Below, piece after piece: positions 37,908-46,476 of a stretch of 64,000 nt of DNA. The notes under the pieces are model-generated. The model searched no databases. It saw only the letters and a list, made by a program, of their open reading frames with translations, and was not told the DNA's origin. Position 1 is the first letter of the stretch, and each line of letters starts with the position of its first letter. The position numbers and the translations under genes are program-made. The stretch is from an uncultured Selenomonadales bacterium (GTDB taxonomy: Bacteria > Bacillota > Negativicutes > Selenomonadales > Selenomonadaceae): positions 1 to 64,000 of the forward strand of contig OMWN01000067.1 of NCBI GenBank assembly GCA_900314765.1, read 5' to 3'.

Positions 37908-39425
37908 ATGCATGATATAAGAAGCAAACTCCACCCGACACTCGACGAATTCGAAGTGCTTGCCGAAACATCAAATATCATTGCCATTTCGACGGAAATC
38001 ACGACAGACCTCGATACGCCTGTATCGACGTACTATAAACTCGTCGGCGACAATAAGGGATTTATCCTCGAATCCGTCGACACGACGCATCAGCAGTTCG
38101 GCAGGTATTCATTCATCGGTGCGGATCCGTTTGTGAGACTTCAGATTTTCAAAAATCGTCTGATGATAAACGAAAACGATCTCATGAAGTGCATAGACGG
38201 CAATCCCGTCGATACAATAAACAAATACATATCGTCGTTCATTCCATCGCAGCTCATTGACGAGCTGCCGCTTGCCAATGGCGGCCTCGTCGGATATTTT
38301 AACTTTGAAATTGCCGCGACGTTCGACAGGGTGCGTGGCGTCGATATTGGCGAGGATGAGCTTTTAGGCGAGTTCATGATGTGTCGGACGATGATCATAT
38401 TCGACGCGCTGAAAAACAGTGCCCATGTGATTTGCCTCGCAAAAGTGAGCGACAGCGATGAAGCTGACGACGTATATGAGACCACAGTGCACAGGATGGA
38501 GTCGATTCGCGATAAATTTTTGAGCGCGATACCGCGAAAAGACAGCAGCGCACAAAAGCGAAAAGAAAAAGTCGATTTCATGAAACGATACGCCCATGCG
38601 CCGGAGGGCGTCATTGATGCCATAAGAAAAGCAAAGGAATACATATACGCCGGCGATATTTTCCAAGTCGTGCCATCGTTTCGATTTACGGAAAAAATCA
38701 CGAAGCCCGCTTTTCATTTCTATCGTCGCCTGCGTCAAGTCAATCCATCGCCGTATATGTTTTACTTGAATTTCGGCAATACGAAGCTCGTCGGCGCATC
38801 GCCGGAGCGGCTCATAAAAGTGTCAGACGGCATGGTCTACACATACCCGATTGCGGGCACGAGGCGACGCGGCAAAAACGAGGCGGAGGACATCGCACTC
38901 GCTGACGATTTGAAGAACGATGAGAAGGAATGTGCCGAGCACTCCATGCTCGTTGATTTGGCGAGAAACGACATCGGGCGCGTGTCGGAGCCGGGCACGG
39001 TGCACGTGACGAAGTTCCGCTCCATAGAAAAATTCAGCCATGTCATACACATGGTATCGGAAGTGGTCGGCAAGCTGAAAGACGGTCTCACGCCAATGGA
39101 TGTGTTCAAATTCGCGTTCCCTGCAGGCACGGTGAGCGGCGCGCCGAAGCTCCGCGCCATGGAGATCATAAACGAGTTAGAGCCTGTGCGCCGTGGAAGC
39201 TACGCGGGCTCTGTCGGCTACATTGATTTCTGTGGCAATATGGATGTGTGCATCACGCTGAGGACGATGCGCATCGAAAATGATGAAAACGCGTATATTC
39301 AGTCCGGCGCCGGCATCGTCGCTGACTCGATACCCGAGCATGAGTATCAGGAGTTCCTCCAAAAATCAAAAGCGCTTTTCGAAGTCGTAGAGGAGGTAGA
39401 GAACGATGTCGTTGCTTTTAATTGA
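37908..39425 (+). CDS. trpE: anthranilate synthase component I
   Basis: Product of 505 aa. It forms anthranilate from chorismate using ammonia from TrpG. The N-terminal ILES block (about residue 48, in GFILESVDTT) is part of the tryptophan feedback site. The chorismate domain has PIAGTRRRGKNEAED, ECAEHSMLVDLARNDIGRV and AGTVSGAPKLRAME. ATG 37908 has TGGAGGG 7 bases upstream; an in-frame GTG at 37893 precedes that site. Overlaps trpG by 20 bases. Placed near the operon end, opposite to the usual order. Confidence 0.96.
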   Translation: MHDIRSKLHPTLDEFEVLAETSNIIAISTEITTDLDTPVSTYYKLVGDNKGFILESVDTTHQQFGRYSFIGADPFVRLQIFKNRLMINENDLMKCIDGNPVDTINKYISSFIPSQLIDELPLANGGLVGYFNFEIAATFDRVRGVDIGEDELLGEFMMCRTMIIFDALKNSAHVICLAKVSDSDEADDVYETTVHRMESIRDKFLSAIPRKDSSAQKRKEKVDFMKRYAHAPEGVIDAIRKAKEYIYAGDIFQVVPSFRFTEKITKPAFHFYRRLRQVNPSPYMFYLNFGNTKLVGASPERLIKVSDGMVYTYPIAGTRRRGKNEAEDIALADDLKNDEKECAEHSMLVDLARNDIGRVSEPGTVHVTKFRSIEKFSHVIHMVSEVVGKLKDGLTPMDVFKFAFPAGTVSGAPKLRAMEIINELEPVRRGSYAGSVGYIDFCGNMDVCITLRTMRIENDENAYIQSGAGIVADSIPEHEYQEFLQKSKALFEVVEEVENDVVAFN

Positions 39426-39978
39426 CAACTATGATTCCTTCACATACAACGTCTATCAGTTGCTATCCGAGATTGGCGCCGACGTCGAAGTCACGAGGAA
39501 CGACAAGATGACCGTGCAGGAAATTCGCAGCCATCACTATCAAGGCATCATCATATCGCCGGGGCCAGGCGTACCGAGCGACGCAGGCATCACAGAGGAC
39601 GTCATACGTGATATGAAGGGTGAGATTCCAATCCTCGGCATCTGTCTCGGCCATCAGGCAATCGGCGAAGTATTCGGTGGGAAAATCGTCCGCGCAAAAA
39701 ATATCGTCCATGGCAAGGCGTCAAAGATTAAGCATCATGGCAAAGGCATTTACGCGGGGCTGCCAAATGATTTTGAGGCCGCCCGCTACCATTCGCTCAT
39801 CATAGAGCGCGCATCGCTCCCCGCATGCCTCGAGATAACGGCTGAACTCGATGATGGTACCATCATGGGCGTCAGGCACAAGGAATACAATGTGGAGGGC
39901 ATACAGTTTCATCCCGAATCGATTCTTACGCCGAATGGCAAACAGCTCATGAAGAATTTTTTGAACGCGCTGCAATAG
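39406..39978 (+). CDS. trpG: anthranilate synthase component II (glutamine amidotransferase)
   Basis: Product of 190 aa, class I glutamine amidotransferase: nucleophile Cys in LGICLGHQAIGEVFGG at about residue 79, and the His-Glu pair in IQFHPESILT at about 170. The N-terminus MSLLLIDNYDSFTYN is typical of TrpG/PabA, so it might also serve p-aminobenzoate synthesis. It ends directly after the GATase domain, so there is no TrpD fusion. Last gene of the operon before a strong terminator. Confidence 0.95.
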   Translation: MSLLLIDNYDSFTYNVYQLLSEIGADVEVTRNDKMTVQEIRSHHYQGIIISPGPGVPSDAGITEDVIRDMKGEIPILGICLGHQAIGEVFGGKIVRAKNIVHGKASKIKHHGKGIYAGLPNDFEAARYHSLIIERASLPACLEITAELDDGTIMGVRHKEYNVEGIQFHPESILTPNGKQLMKNFLNALQ

Positions 39979-40009
39979 CATCATACAATGACAAATGATG
40001 TTTGTTTTC

Positions 40010-40042
40010 ACACTGCGACAAAAATCGCAGTGTATTTTTTTT
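40010..40042 (+). terminator. rho-independent terminator of the trp operon
   Basis: ACACTGCGA (40010-40018) pairs with TCGCAGTGT (40025-40033), with a CAAAAA loop and a T8 tract. Confidence 0.93.
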
Positions 40043-40102
40043 GAAAATTTTTTGGTACAATAGTCGTTGAATGAGCTGAACGAATTGAGGCGAACGACAA
40101 AC

Positions 40103-42166
40103 ATGAATCTGACGGATGACATATCGTGCGTCAAGGGCATCGGACCGAAGAGAGCCGCCGCGCTGAAGCGTCTCGGCATCGCGAATGTCTACGATATGAT
40201 CACGTACTACCCGAGGACGTATATAGACCAGAGCAAAATCACGAAGCTCGACGAGCTCAAGGCAGGCGACAATGCCACGGTGATGGGCTACATCACGAAC
40301 GTGAGCGAGCGAGCGGCGAGGCGCAACATTTCCATATTGAACGTCATCATAAGCGACGGCACAGGATTTCTCTCAATCGTGTTTTTCAATCAATCTTTTC
40401 TCAAAAAGAATCTGATTTCCGGCAAAAAAATTTTGGCTACGGGCAAAATAGACTACGCCTACAGGAGCAGCAATACTTTCCAGATGAGCAGCATCAGCCT
40501 CTTTGAAATCATGGACGCTGACGGCGCCACGCGTCACGGTGTCATTCCCGTCTATTCGGCCACGGCGTCGCTCAATCAGAAATTTTTCCGCAAAGCGATT
40601 CAACAAATTTTAGATGATGTGCCGCATTTTGATGAAGTGACGCCAGAGAGCATACGAAAAATATATGGCCTCATGGGGCGCGACGATGCCATGCGCGAGA
40701 TACATTTCCCCAAAAGCATCGAAGCGCTGAAAAAAGCGCGTGAGCGTCTCGCGTTCGACGAACTCTACATCATACAGTGTGGGCTTTTGATCATACGCAA
40801 AAAAAATGAGACGGAGGCGCACGGCATACGCCATCTCATGAACAGTCGACTCGTGAACAAAATATATGCGTCTTTGCCATTTGCGCTGACACAGGACCAA
40901 GAGCGCACGTGGCGAGAAATCGTCTCCGACATGGAGAAGGCGACGCCGATGCGTAGGCTCGTGCAGGGCGACGTCGGCTCGGGCAAGACCGTCATCGCGC
41001 TTTTGGCGCTTGTGAAGACGGTGGAGAACGGCTATCAAGGCGTGCTGATGGCGCCAACGGAGATATTGGCGCGCCAACATTTTGACACGTTTACGGAAAT
41101 GCTGAAGGGGACTGGCATACGTCTCGGCTTTTTGTCGGGTCATCTTTCCGCAAAAGAGCATCAGACTATGATTGACGCTGTCGCATCACACGACGTTGAC
41201 GTCATCATCGGCACGCATGCGCTCATACAGGATAAAGTGCGCTACGATGCGCTCGGGCTTGTCGTCACGGATGAGCAGCACAGATTTGGCATTGACCAGC
41301 GCGCGACGCTCACAAAAAAAGGCACCACGGATGTGATGCCGGACCTTCTCGTCATGACGGCGACACCAATACCGCGGACGATGGCGCTGACCGTCTACGG
41401 CGACCTCTCCGTGTCGCGCATAGAGAGCATGCCGCCGGGGCGCAAGCCCATACGCACTTTTGTGCGCACAAAGGACAGACGGCGGCTCATCTATGAATAT
41501 GTTCATAAAGAAATCGCGTCGGGACGGCAGGCGTATGTTGTTTGCCCGCTCATCGAGGACAGCGAAAACAGCGGCTTGCTTTCCGCCGAGGCCATATACG
41601 CAGAGCTGTCGGGCGGCATATTCCACGATGTGAAATGCGGGCTCGTTCATGGCAAACTCAAAAGCAAAGACAAGGAAGCGGTGATGGCATCGTTCTACAA
41701 CGGCGAGACGAAGCTCCTCGTCGCGACGACTGTCATCGAAGTAGGCGTCAATGTACCGAATGCCACCATCATGGTCGTTGAAAATGCGGAGCGGTTCGGC
41801 CTGTCGCAGCTTCATCAGCTGAGGGGACGCATCGGTCGCGGTGAGTATCGTTCGTTTTGCATACTCGTCATGGGGCATGAGACGGCCATCGCGCGGGAGC
41901 GGCTCTCCATAATGGAGCGCGTATCGAGCGGGTTTGAGCTCGCCGAGGAAGACCTGCGGCTCAGAGGGCCAGGACAATTTTTTGGCTCCATGCAGCATGG
42001 CATCGGCGACCTCAAAATCGCCAATGTGCTTCGCGATACTGATATACTCATGAAGGCGCGCGAGGCGGCGAAAGTCACCATAAGCGACGCGGCGACGCTG
42101 TCATTCATGAAGAAGCTATTGTCGCTGAAATACAAGGAGCATTTCGAGCACATCAATGACACTTAA
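40103..42166 (+). CDS. recG: ATP-dependent DNA helicase RecG
   Basis: Product of 687 aa. N-terminal wedge/OB domain (CVKGIGPKRAAALKRLG, then GYITNVSER) for fork binding, Walker A GDVGSGKTVIALLALV at about 290, DEQH box in VVTDEQHRFG at about 393, and the C-terminal helicase half with QLRGRIGRGEY and the RecG tail RGPGQFFGSMQHG. It reverses stalled forks and branch-migrates junctions. I use ATG 40103 for the family N-terminus MNLTDDISCVKG; GAGG at 40087 is a modest site, and an in-frame TTG at 40067 is less likely. Confidence 0.95.
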   Translation: MNLTDDISCVKGIGPKRAAALKRLGIANVYDMITYYPRTYIDQSKITKLDELKAGDNATVMGYITNVSERAARRNISILNVIISDGTGFLSIVFFNQSFLKKNLISGKKILATGKIDYAYRSSNTFQMSSISLFEIMDADGATRHGVIPVYSATASLNQKFFRKAIQQILDDVPHFDEVTPESIRKIYGLMGRDDAMREIHFPKSIEALKKARERLAFDELYIIQCGLLIIRKKNETEAHGIRHLMNSRLVNKIYASLPFALTQDQERTWREIVSDMEKATPMRRLVQGDVGSGKTVIALLALVKTVENGYQGVLMAPTEILARQHFDTFTEMLKGTGIRLGFLSGHLSAKEHQTMIDAVASHDVDVIIGTHALIQDKVRYDALGLVVTDEQHRFGIDQRATLTKKGTTDVMPDLLVMTATPIPRTMALTVYGDLSVSRIESMPPGRKPIRTFVRTKDRRRLIYEYVHKEIASGRQAYVVCPLIEDSENSGLLSAEAIYAELSGGIFHDVKCGLVHGKLKSKDKEAVMASFYNGETKLLVATTVIEVGVNVPNATIMVVENAERFGLSQLHQLRGRIGRGEYRSFCILVMGHETAIARERLSIMERVSSGFELAEEDLRLRGPGQFFGSMQHGIGDLKIANVLRDTDILMKAREAAKVTISDAATLSFMKKLLSLKYKEHFEHINDT

Positions 42167-42269
42167 AAATGATTTGAAATACGTTGAAATATGTCGAGAC
42201 GTTTAAACTCCCTTTTTATTTTCATTCGCTGGTGTTATTGTGAATGGAAATTTTTAAGGGAGCGATATT

Positions 42270-42989
42270 TTGAAGCCAGAAAGAATCGTGCAGATTACGG
42301 CATTTGTCTTGCTTATCGCCGTGTTTGCTGTCATATATTTTACGCATCCAGATTTTTTCATAGAAATTTGCCATGCGACGACGTGCGGCGACATCGACAA
42401 GCTCGTCACATATATCAATTCGTTTGGCGTCTGGGCCGTCGTCATCAGCTTTGTCATTGACGTGCTCATAAATGCTGCGGGCTGTCTGCCCTCGATATTC
42501 ATGTCGACGGCGAACGGCATCATATTCGGCGTCGTCGGCGGTGTCATCGTCTCGTGGCTCGCGGAAACGACGGGCGTCATCATCAGCTTTCTCCTCATGC
42601 GTACCGTGCTCCGCGACACGGCGGAAAAGATTATCCGCAAGAGCAAATATTTGACGAAGCTCGATGAATTCAGCGGCAAGGATGGCTTCAAGCTCATGCT
42701 GATTGCGCGAACGATACCGTATTTCCCATCGGGCATACTCACGGCCCTCGGCGCCGTCAGCCGCATCAGCGTGAAGGACTACGCTCTTTCTAATCTCATC
42801 GGCAAATTTCCATCAACGGCGCTAGAGGTCATCATCGGCCATGACGTCGTGCTGCTTGAAGAAAATATGGTGCGACTGACGCTCGTCGTCATTGGTGCGA
42901 CAGTTGTCTACGGCGCGCTTTGGTATTATCAAAAGAAAAAAACCAAGCGCGAAAAAGACGCAGAAAAAGATACAGAATCTGCATGTTAA
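42270..42989 (+). CDS. TVP38/TMEM64 (VTT-domain) membrane protein
   Basis: Product of 239 aa with about five to six membrane segments. The VTT/SNARE-associated core is recognisable as CLPSIFMSTANGIIFGVVGGVIVSW followed by the FKLMLIARTIPYFPSGILTALGAVSRIS block, where R and P are conserved. DedA/VTT proteins act in lipid scrambling or recycling, including undecaprenyl phosphate in some members. TTG 42270 follows AAGGGA. The charged tail is Lys/Glu-rich. Substrate unknown. Confidence 0.85.
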   Translation: MKPERIVQITAFVLLIAVFAVIYFTHPDFFIEICHATTCGDIDKLVTYINSFGVWAVVISFVIDVLINAAGCLPSIFMSTANGIIFGVVGGVIVSWLAETTGVIISFLLMRTVLRDTAEKIIRKSKYLTKLDEFSGKDGFKLMLIARTIPYFPSGILTALGAVSRISVKDYALSNLIGKFPSTALEVIIGHDVVLLEENMVRLTLVVIGATVVYGALWYYQKKKTKREKDAEKDTESAC

Positions 42990-43004
42990 TATGTTAACTA
43001 ACGC

Positions 43005-43033
43005 TTGCTTTTGCATAGGAAATAACATAAAAT
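43005..43033 (+). promoter_or_regulatory. putative dapB-asd promoter
   Basis: TTGCTT (43005-43010), a 17-base spacer and TAAAAT (43028-43033), about 60 bases before the dapB start. Moderate match. Confidence 0.5.
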
Positions 43034-43096
43034 GTAAAGATATATTGTGATATATTATAAAAAGTTTTGAATTAATCATCGATGGGGGAGATAACA

Positions 43097-43885
43097 TTGA
43101 CAAAAGTGCTTGTGAATGGTGCGTGCGGCCGCATGGGACAGGCCGTGGTCAAAGCGGTGCTTTCTGATGATGAGCTCGAGCTCGTGGGCGCTGTCGATCT
43201 AAGAGGCGGCATGGACGCGGGCGAGCTGGTAGGACTGCCAAAAGCTGGCGTCACAGTGACGACAGATTTAGTGAAGACATTCGACGACGCGAAGCCAGAG
43301 GTAATGGTTGACTTCACGCGCCCAGACGTCGTCCTTGGCAATGCGCTGACAGCGCTGAAAAATGGCGTTTCGCCAGTCATCGGCACGACAGGCCTCTCAT
43401 CGGATGATAAGGAGAAAATAAAAAAGCTCGCAGAAGAAACGGGAACGCCGGCATTCATAGCGCCGAACTTCGCCATCGGTGCGGTGCTCATGATGGTCAT
43501 GGCGAGAGAAGCGGCGAAATATCTGCCTGACGTCGAAATCATAGAGCTCCATCACGACAAGAAGCTCGATGCGCCATCGGGTACGGCGATACAGACGGCC
43601 GAGATGATAGGCGAGGTGCGCAGAAAGCACAAGCAGGGTCATCCCGATGAAAAAGAAAAGCTCGCGGGCGCGCGTGGTGCCGATATAGATGGCATCCGCA
43701 TACACAGCGTGAGGCTCCCAGGATACGTCGCTCATCAGGAAGTCATATTTGGCGGGCTCGGTCAGACGCTCACCATTCGTCACGACTCGATGGATCGCGA
43801 ATCATTCATGCCGGGTGTCGTGATTGCCTGCAAAAAGATACGCAGCCTCAAAGGTCTCACGGTTGGACTCGAAAAATTGCTTTGA
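43097..43885 (+). CDS. dapB: 4-hydroxy-tetrahydrodipicolinate reductase
   Basis: Product of 262 aa. NAD(P)H motif NGACGRMGQ at residue 7-15, GTTGLSSDD, catalytic His pair in EIIELHHDKKLDAPSGTA, and C-terminal FGGLGQTLTIRHDSMDRESF. It supplies the diaminopimelate/lysine branch, feeding peptidoglycan. The start is TTG 43097, set by GGGGGAG six bases upstream; the ATG at 43082 precedes and overlaps that site. asd follows after a spacer carrying a GC-rich hairpin pair. Confidence 0.95.
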   Translation: MTKVLVNGACGRMGQAVVKAVLSDDELELVGAVDLRGGMDAGELVGLPKAGVTVTTDLVKTFDDAKPEVMVDFTRPDVVLGNALTALKNGVSPVIGTTGLSSDDKEKIKKLAEETGTPAFIAPNFAIGAVLMMVMAREAAKYLPDVEIIELHHDKKLDAPSGTAIQTAEMIGEVRRKHKQGHPDEKEKLAGARGADIDGIRIHSVRLPGYVAHQEVIFGGLGQTLTIRHDSMDRESFMPGVVIACKKIRSLKGLTVGLEKLL

Positions 43886-43933
43886 TAATATATTCATGAA
43901 TTTGTGAAATCGCAGTGTCCAGTCACCCCACCA

Positions 43934-43970
43934 CCGCGCGTTGCGCGGTCCCCCGCTCCTCAAGGGGCGG
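43934..43970 (+). repeat. GC-rich double-hairpin intergenic element
   Basis: CCGCGC-GTT-GCGCGG (43934-43948) and CCGCTCC-TCAA-GGGGCGG (43953-43970) form two adjacent tight hairpins inside an otherwise AT-rich spacer between dapB and asd. The composition is unlike its flanks. There is no T tract. It resembles dispersed REP-like elements; only one copy is seen in this window. Confidence 0.5.
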
Positions 43971-44030
43971 ACAAATGATGGATCATAAATATATTGCAAA
44001 TTCAAATTAAACGATAGAAAGGTGAAACTC

Positions 44031-45062
44031 ATGAAGAAATATAATGTCGCCATACTCGGTGCGACGGGCGCCGTCGGCCAGGAGTTCATAAAGCTCATAG
44101 AGGAGCGCAATTTCCCATACGCAGACCTAAAGCTCCTCGCATCGAAGCGCTCCGCAGGCACGAAGCTGAAAGTAAATGGCAAGGAATACGTCGTTGAGGA
44201 AGCGACGGACGATTCGTTTGAGGGCGTGCAGATTGCGCTGTTCGCGGGCGGCTCCATCAGCAAGCATTTCGCTCCGGTTGCTGTGAAGGCGGGCGCCGTC
44301 GTCATCGACAATTCCAGCACGTTCCGCATGGATCCCGAAGTCCCTCTCATCGTGCCTGAGGTCAATCCTGAGGCCATAAAGCAGCACAGGGGCATCATCG
44401 CGAATCCGAACTGCTCGACCATCATAATGGTCATGGCGCTTAAGCCGCTCTATGACATATCGAAAATCAAGCGCATCGTCGTGTCCACGTATCAGGCTGT
44501 GTCGGGCGGCGGCAAAGAGGCAATGGCAGAGCTTGAGACGCAGGTCGATGACATCGTGAACGGCCGCCCGGTAAAGGCTGAGGTATTGCCTGTTGCAAGC
44601 ATGGAAAAGCACTATCAGATCGCATTCAATCTCATACCGCAGATTGACGTTTTCAAAGAAAACCTCTATACAAAAGAGGAAATGAAGATGATAGACGAGA
44701 CGAAGAAAATCATGGCGGATCAGACCATGCGCATCACGGCGACGACCGTGCGCGTGCCTGTATACAGGAGCCACGCCGAATCCGTCAATGTCGAGTTTGA
44801 GGGAGATGTCAGCGTCGAGGCCGCGAAAAAGGCGCTTGACGCGTTCCCAGGCGTCATCGTGCGCGACAATCCGGACGAGCAGGTCTACCCGATGCCGCTG
44901 TTCACATCGAGCAAAAACGATGTGGAAGTCGGCCGCATAAGAAAAGATTACTCCATAGAGCATGGCCTCAATTTCTGGGTATGCGGCGACCAAATCAGGA
45001 AGGGCGCAGCACTCAACGCTCTGCAGATTGCGGAATACATGATTGAGCACGACATGTTCTGA
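44031..45062 (+). CDS. asd: aspartate-semialdehyde dehydrogenase
   Basis: Product of 343 aa that reduces aspartyl phosphate to aspartate semialdehyde, upstream of lysine/DAP, threonine and methionine. NADP motif [13 protein letters not shown] at residue 6-18, catalytic Cys in [11 protein letters not shown] at about residue 126, then [12 protein letters not shown] and [18 protein letters not shown] 44031 has AAAGGTG upstream. Pairs functionally with dapB. Confidence 0.95.
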   Translation: MKKYNVAILGATGAVGQEFIKLIEERNFPYADLKLLASKRSAGTKLKVNGKEYVVEEATDDSFEGVQIALFAGGSISKHFAPVAVKAGAVVIDNSSTFRMDPEVPLIVPEVNPEAIKQHRGIIANPNCSTIIMVMALKPLYDISKIKRIVVSTYQAVSGGGKEAMAELETQVDDIVNGRPVKAEVLPVASMEKHYQIAFNLIPQIDVFKENLYTKEEMKMIDETKKIMADQTMRITATTVRVPVYRSHAESVNVEFEGDVSVEAAKKALDAFPGVIVRDNPDEQVYPMPLFTSSKNDVEVGRIRKDYSIEHGLNFWVCGDQIRKGAALNALQIAEYMIEHDMF

Positions 45063-45094
45063 TTAGACTCTCATATTGCAAAGGGGGAACTTTC

Positions 45095-45352
45095 ATGGTA
45101 AGCGATGAAACGATGATGTTTCACATTGGCTCGGATGAGAACAAGGCGCAAAATATCATCAAGAAAGTCTGCAAGGCAATGCAGGACAAAGGCTATAATC
45201 CCATAAACCAGCTTGTCGGCTACATCCTCTCAGGTGACCCCGCTTATATCACAAGTCACAATGACGCCCGCAACATGATAAGGACGCTCGAGCGCGATGA
45301 ACTTTTGGAGGAGCTCGTCAGGGCGTATCTTGAGCAAATAAAAAATGACTGA
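45095..45352 (+). CDS. ireB: IreB family regulatory phosphoprotein (UPF0297)
   Basis: Product of 85 aa, the exact family length. Sequence blocks [40 protein letters not shown] and [22 protein letters not shown] are diagnostic. In Enterococcus IreB is phosphorylated by the PASTA kinase IreK and tunes cephalosporin tolerance. AAAGGGGG precedes the ATG. The 3' end overlaps ruvX by eight bases. First gene of the conserved ireB-ruvX-DUF1292 trio. Confidence 0.95.
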   Translation: MVSDETMMFHIGSDENKAQNIIKKVCKAMQDKGYNPINQLVGYILSGDPAYITSHNDARNMIRTLERDELLEELVRAYLEQIKND

Positions 45353-45797
45353 CACGATGAACATGATAGCCACAGGCGGCACAAAAAGAATCATGGGCCT
45401 CGACGTCGGCGACAGGACAGTGGGCATAGCCGTGAGCGATGCGCTCATGATGACGGCGCAGGGCGTGACGACGATTCGCCGCATGACGATGGAAAAGGAT
45501 TTGGCTACGCTGAAAGGGCTCATTGATGAATACGAGACAAACACGCTCGTATTCGGTTGGCCGAAGAATATGAACGGCACAGAGGGCGAACGATGCGAAA
45601 TTGTCAAATCATTTTCAGATGAAGTGAAAAAGATCGCGCCCAACGCAAAGATGATTTTTTGGGACGAGCGTCTCTCGACTGTAGCGGCAGCGAAAAGCCT
45701 CATTGCAGCCGACGTCAGCAGGAGAAAGCGCAAGAAGGTCATTGACAAAATGGCAGCGGTGTTCATATTGCAGGGCTATCTCAATAGCCTCGTATAA
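45345..45797 (+). CDS. ruvX: Holliday junction resolvase-like / pre-16S rRNA nuclease
   Basis: Product of 150 aa of the YqgF/RuvX RNase H fold. [23 protein letters not shown] at the start gives the first catalytic Asp, [16 protein letters not shown] the middle block, and [10 protein letters not shown] plus [15 protein letters not shown] the C-terminal active-site blocks. E. coli YqgF processes 16S rRNA 5' ends. The frame starts inside ireB; an internal ATG at 45360 is also possible. Confidence 0.93.
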   Translation: MTDTMNMIATGGTKRIMGLDVGDRTVGIAVSDALMMTAQGVTTIRRMTMEKDLATLKGLIDEYETNTLVFGWPKNMNGTEGERCEIVKSFSDEVKKIAPNAKMIFWDERLSTVAAAKSLIAADVSRRKRKKVIDKMAAVFILQGYLNSLV

Positions 45798-45817
45798 AAA
45801 TATCAAAGGAGAAGAAA

Positions 45818-46177
45818 ATGTCAGAAAAAGAAAAGAAAAACCAAATCGAAGATGTCGACAATATCGATGATGACGAAGTCATAGTCGTCATGAAAGACGA
45901 GGATGGCAATGAGCTCTATTTTGCAGAAGAAATGAGACTTCTCGTCAATGACGATGAATATGCGCTGCTTGTGCCGACTGTTTCGGACGAGGAAGCAGCT
46001 GAGCATGCGCATGGCGATGAAGAATGTGAATGCGACGATGACGACGCGGCATTCTTCGCGAAAATCGTCAAAGACGAAAATGGCGAAGAAGAATACATCG
46101 AGCCAAACGACGAAGAATTCAAAGCTGTCTGCGCGGCGTATGATGAACTTGTCGATGACGAGGACAGCCAAGAGTAA
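45818..46177 (+). CDS. DUF1292 family acidic protein (YrzB-like)
   Basis: Product of 119 aa, strongly acidic. The family core EVIVVMKDEDGNELYFAEEMRLLVNDDEYALLVP is at residues about 20-55, and a His/Cys/Asp-rich stretch (HAHGDEECECDDDD) at about 66-80 could bind metal. AAAGGAGAAG precedes the ATG. It completes the ireB-ruvX-DUF1292 trio and is followed by a strong terminator. Function unknown. Confidence 0.9.
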   Translation: MSEKEKKNQIEDVDNIDDDEVIVVMKDEDGNELYFAEEMRLLVNDDEYALLVPTVSDEEAAEHAHGDEECECDDDDAAFFAKIVKDENGEEEYIEPNDEEFKAVCAAYDELVDDEDSQE

Positions 46178-46206
46178 AGCGCTCACTCAATAACACAGCG
46201 AATATG

Positions 46207-46256
46207 AAAGCCCCCAATGGGTCGGAAATATACCGATGCCGTTGGGGGCTTTTTTA
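46207..46256 (+). terminator. strong terminator after DUF1292 gene
   Basis: AGCCCCCAA (46209-46217) pairs perfectly with TTGGGGGCT (46242-46250) and runs into T6. It marks the left boundary of the AT-rich cassette. Confidence 0.92.
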
Positions 46257-46476
46257 GTAAAATTTTGTATATCATGACGCCGTCAGGGCGTGAAAATTTA
46301 TATTTGAAAATTTTTATTATAAAGCAGGAATTAGCGTAGTGACGGCGAAATTATATAGTGTGGTCATTGTTGTGATGGTGAATAATTGATTTTACAAAGA
46401 GAGTGAAACGTTAATAGTACGATAGTTAGGAATCTTGTATTAGCTTAAGATAAACATTATGGGGGATGATTTGTGC
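46257..46476. other. AT-rich spacer, left edge of the O-acetylation cassette
   Basis: No gene is supported here. A small hairpin ACGCC-GTCA-GGGCGT lies near 46277-46291. The remainder is low-GC, and no clear promoter for the acyltransferase gene was found, although one must exist because a terminator lies upstream. Confidence 0.4.

Noticed and set aside
39406-39978. TrpG-TrpD fusion to explain the missing trpD
   Set aside because: The product is 190 aa and stops just after the HPES block; the DNA up to the terminator is too short for TrpD.
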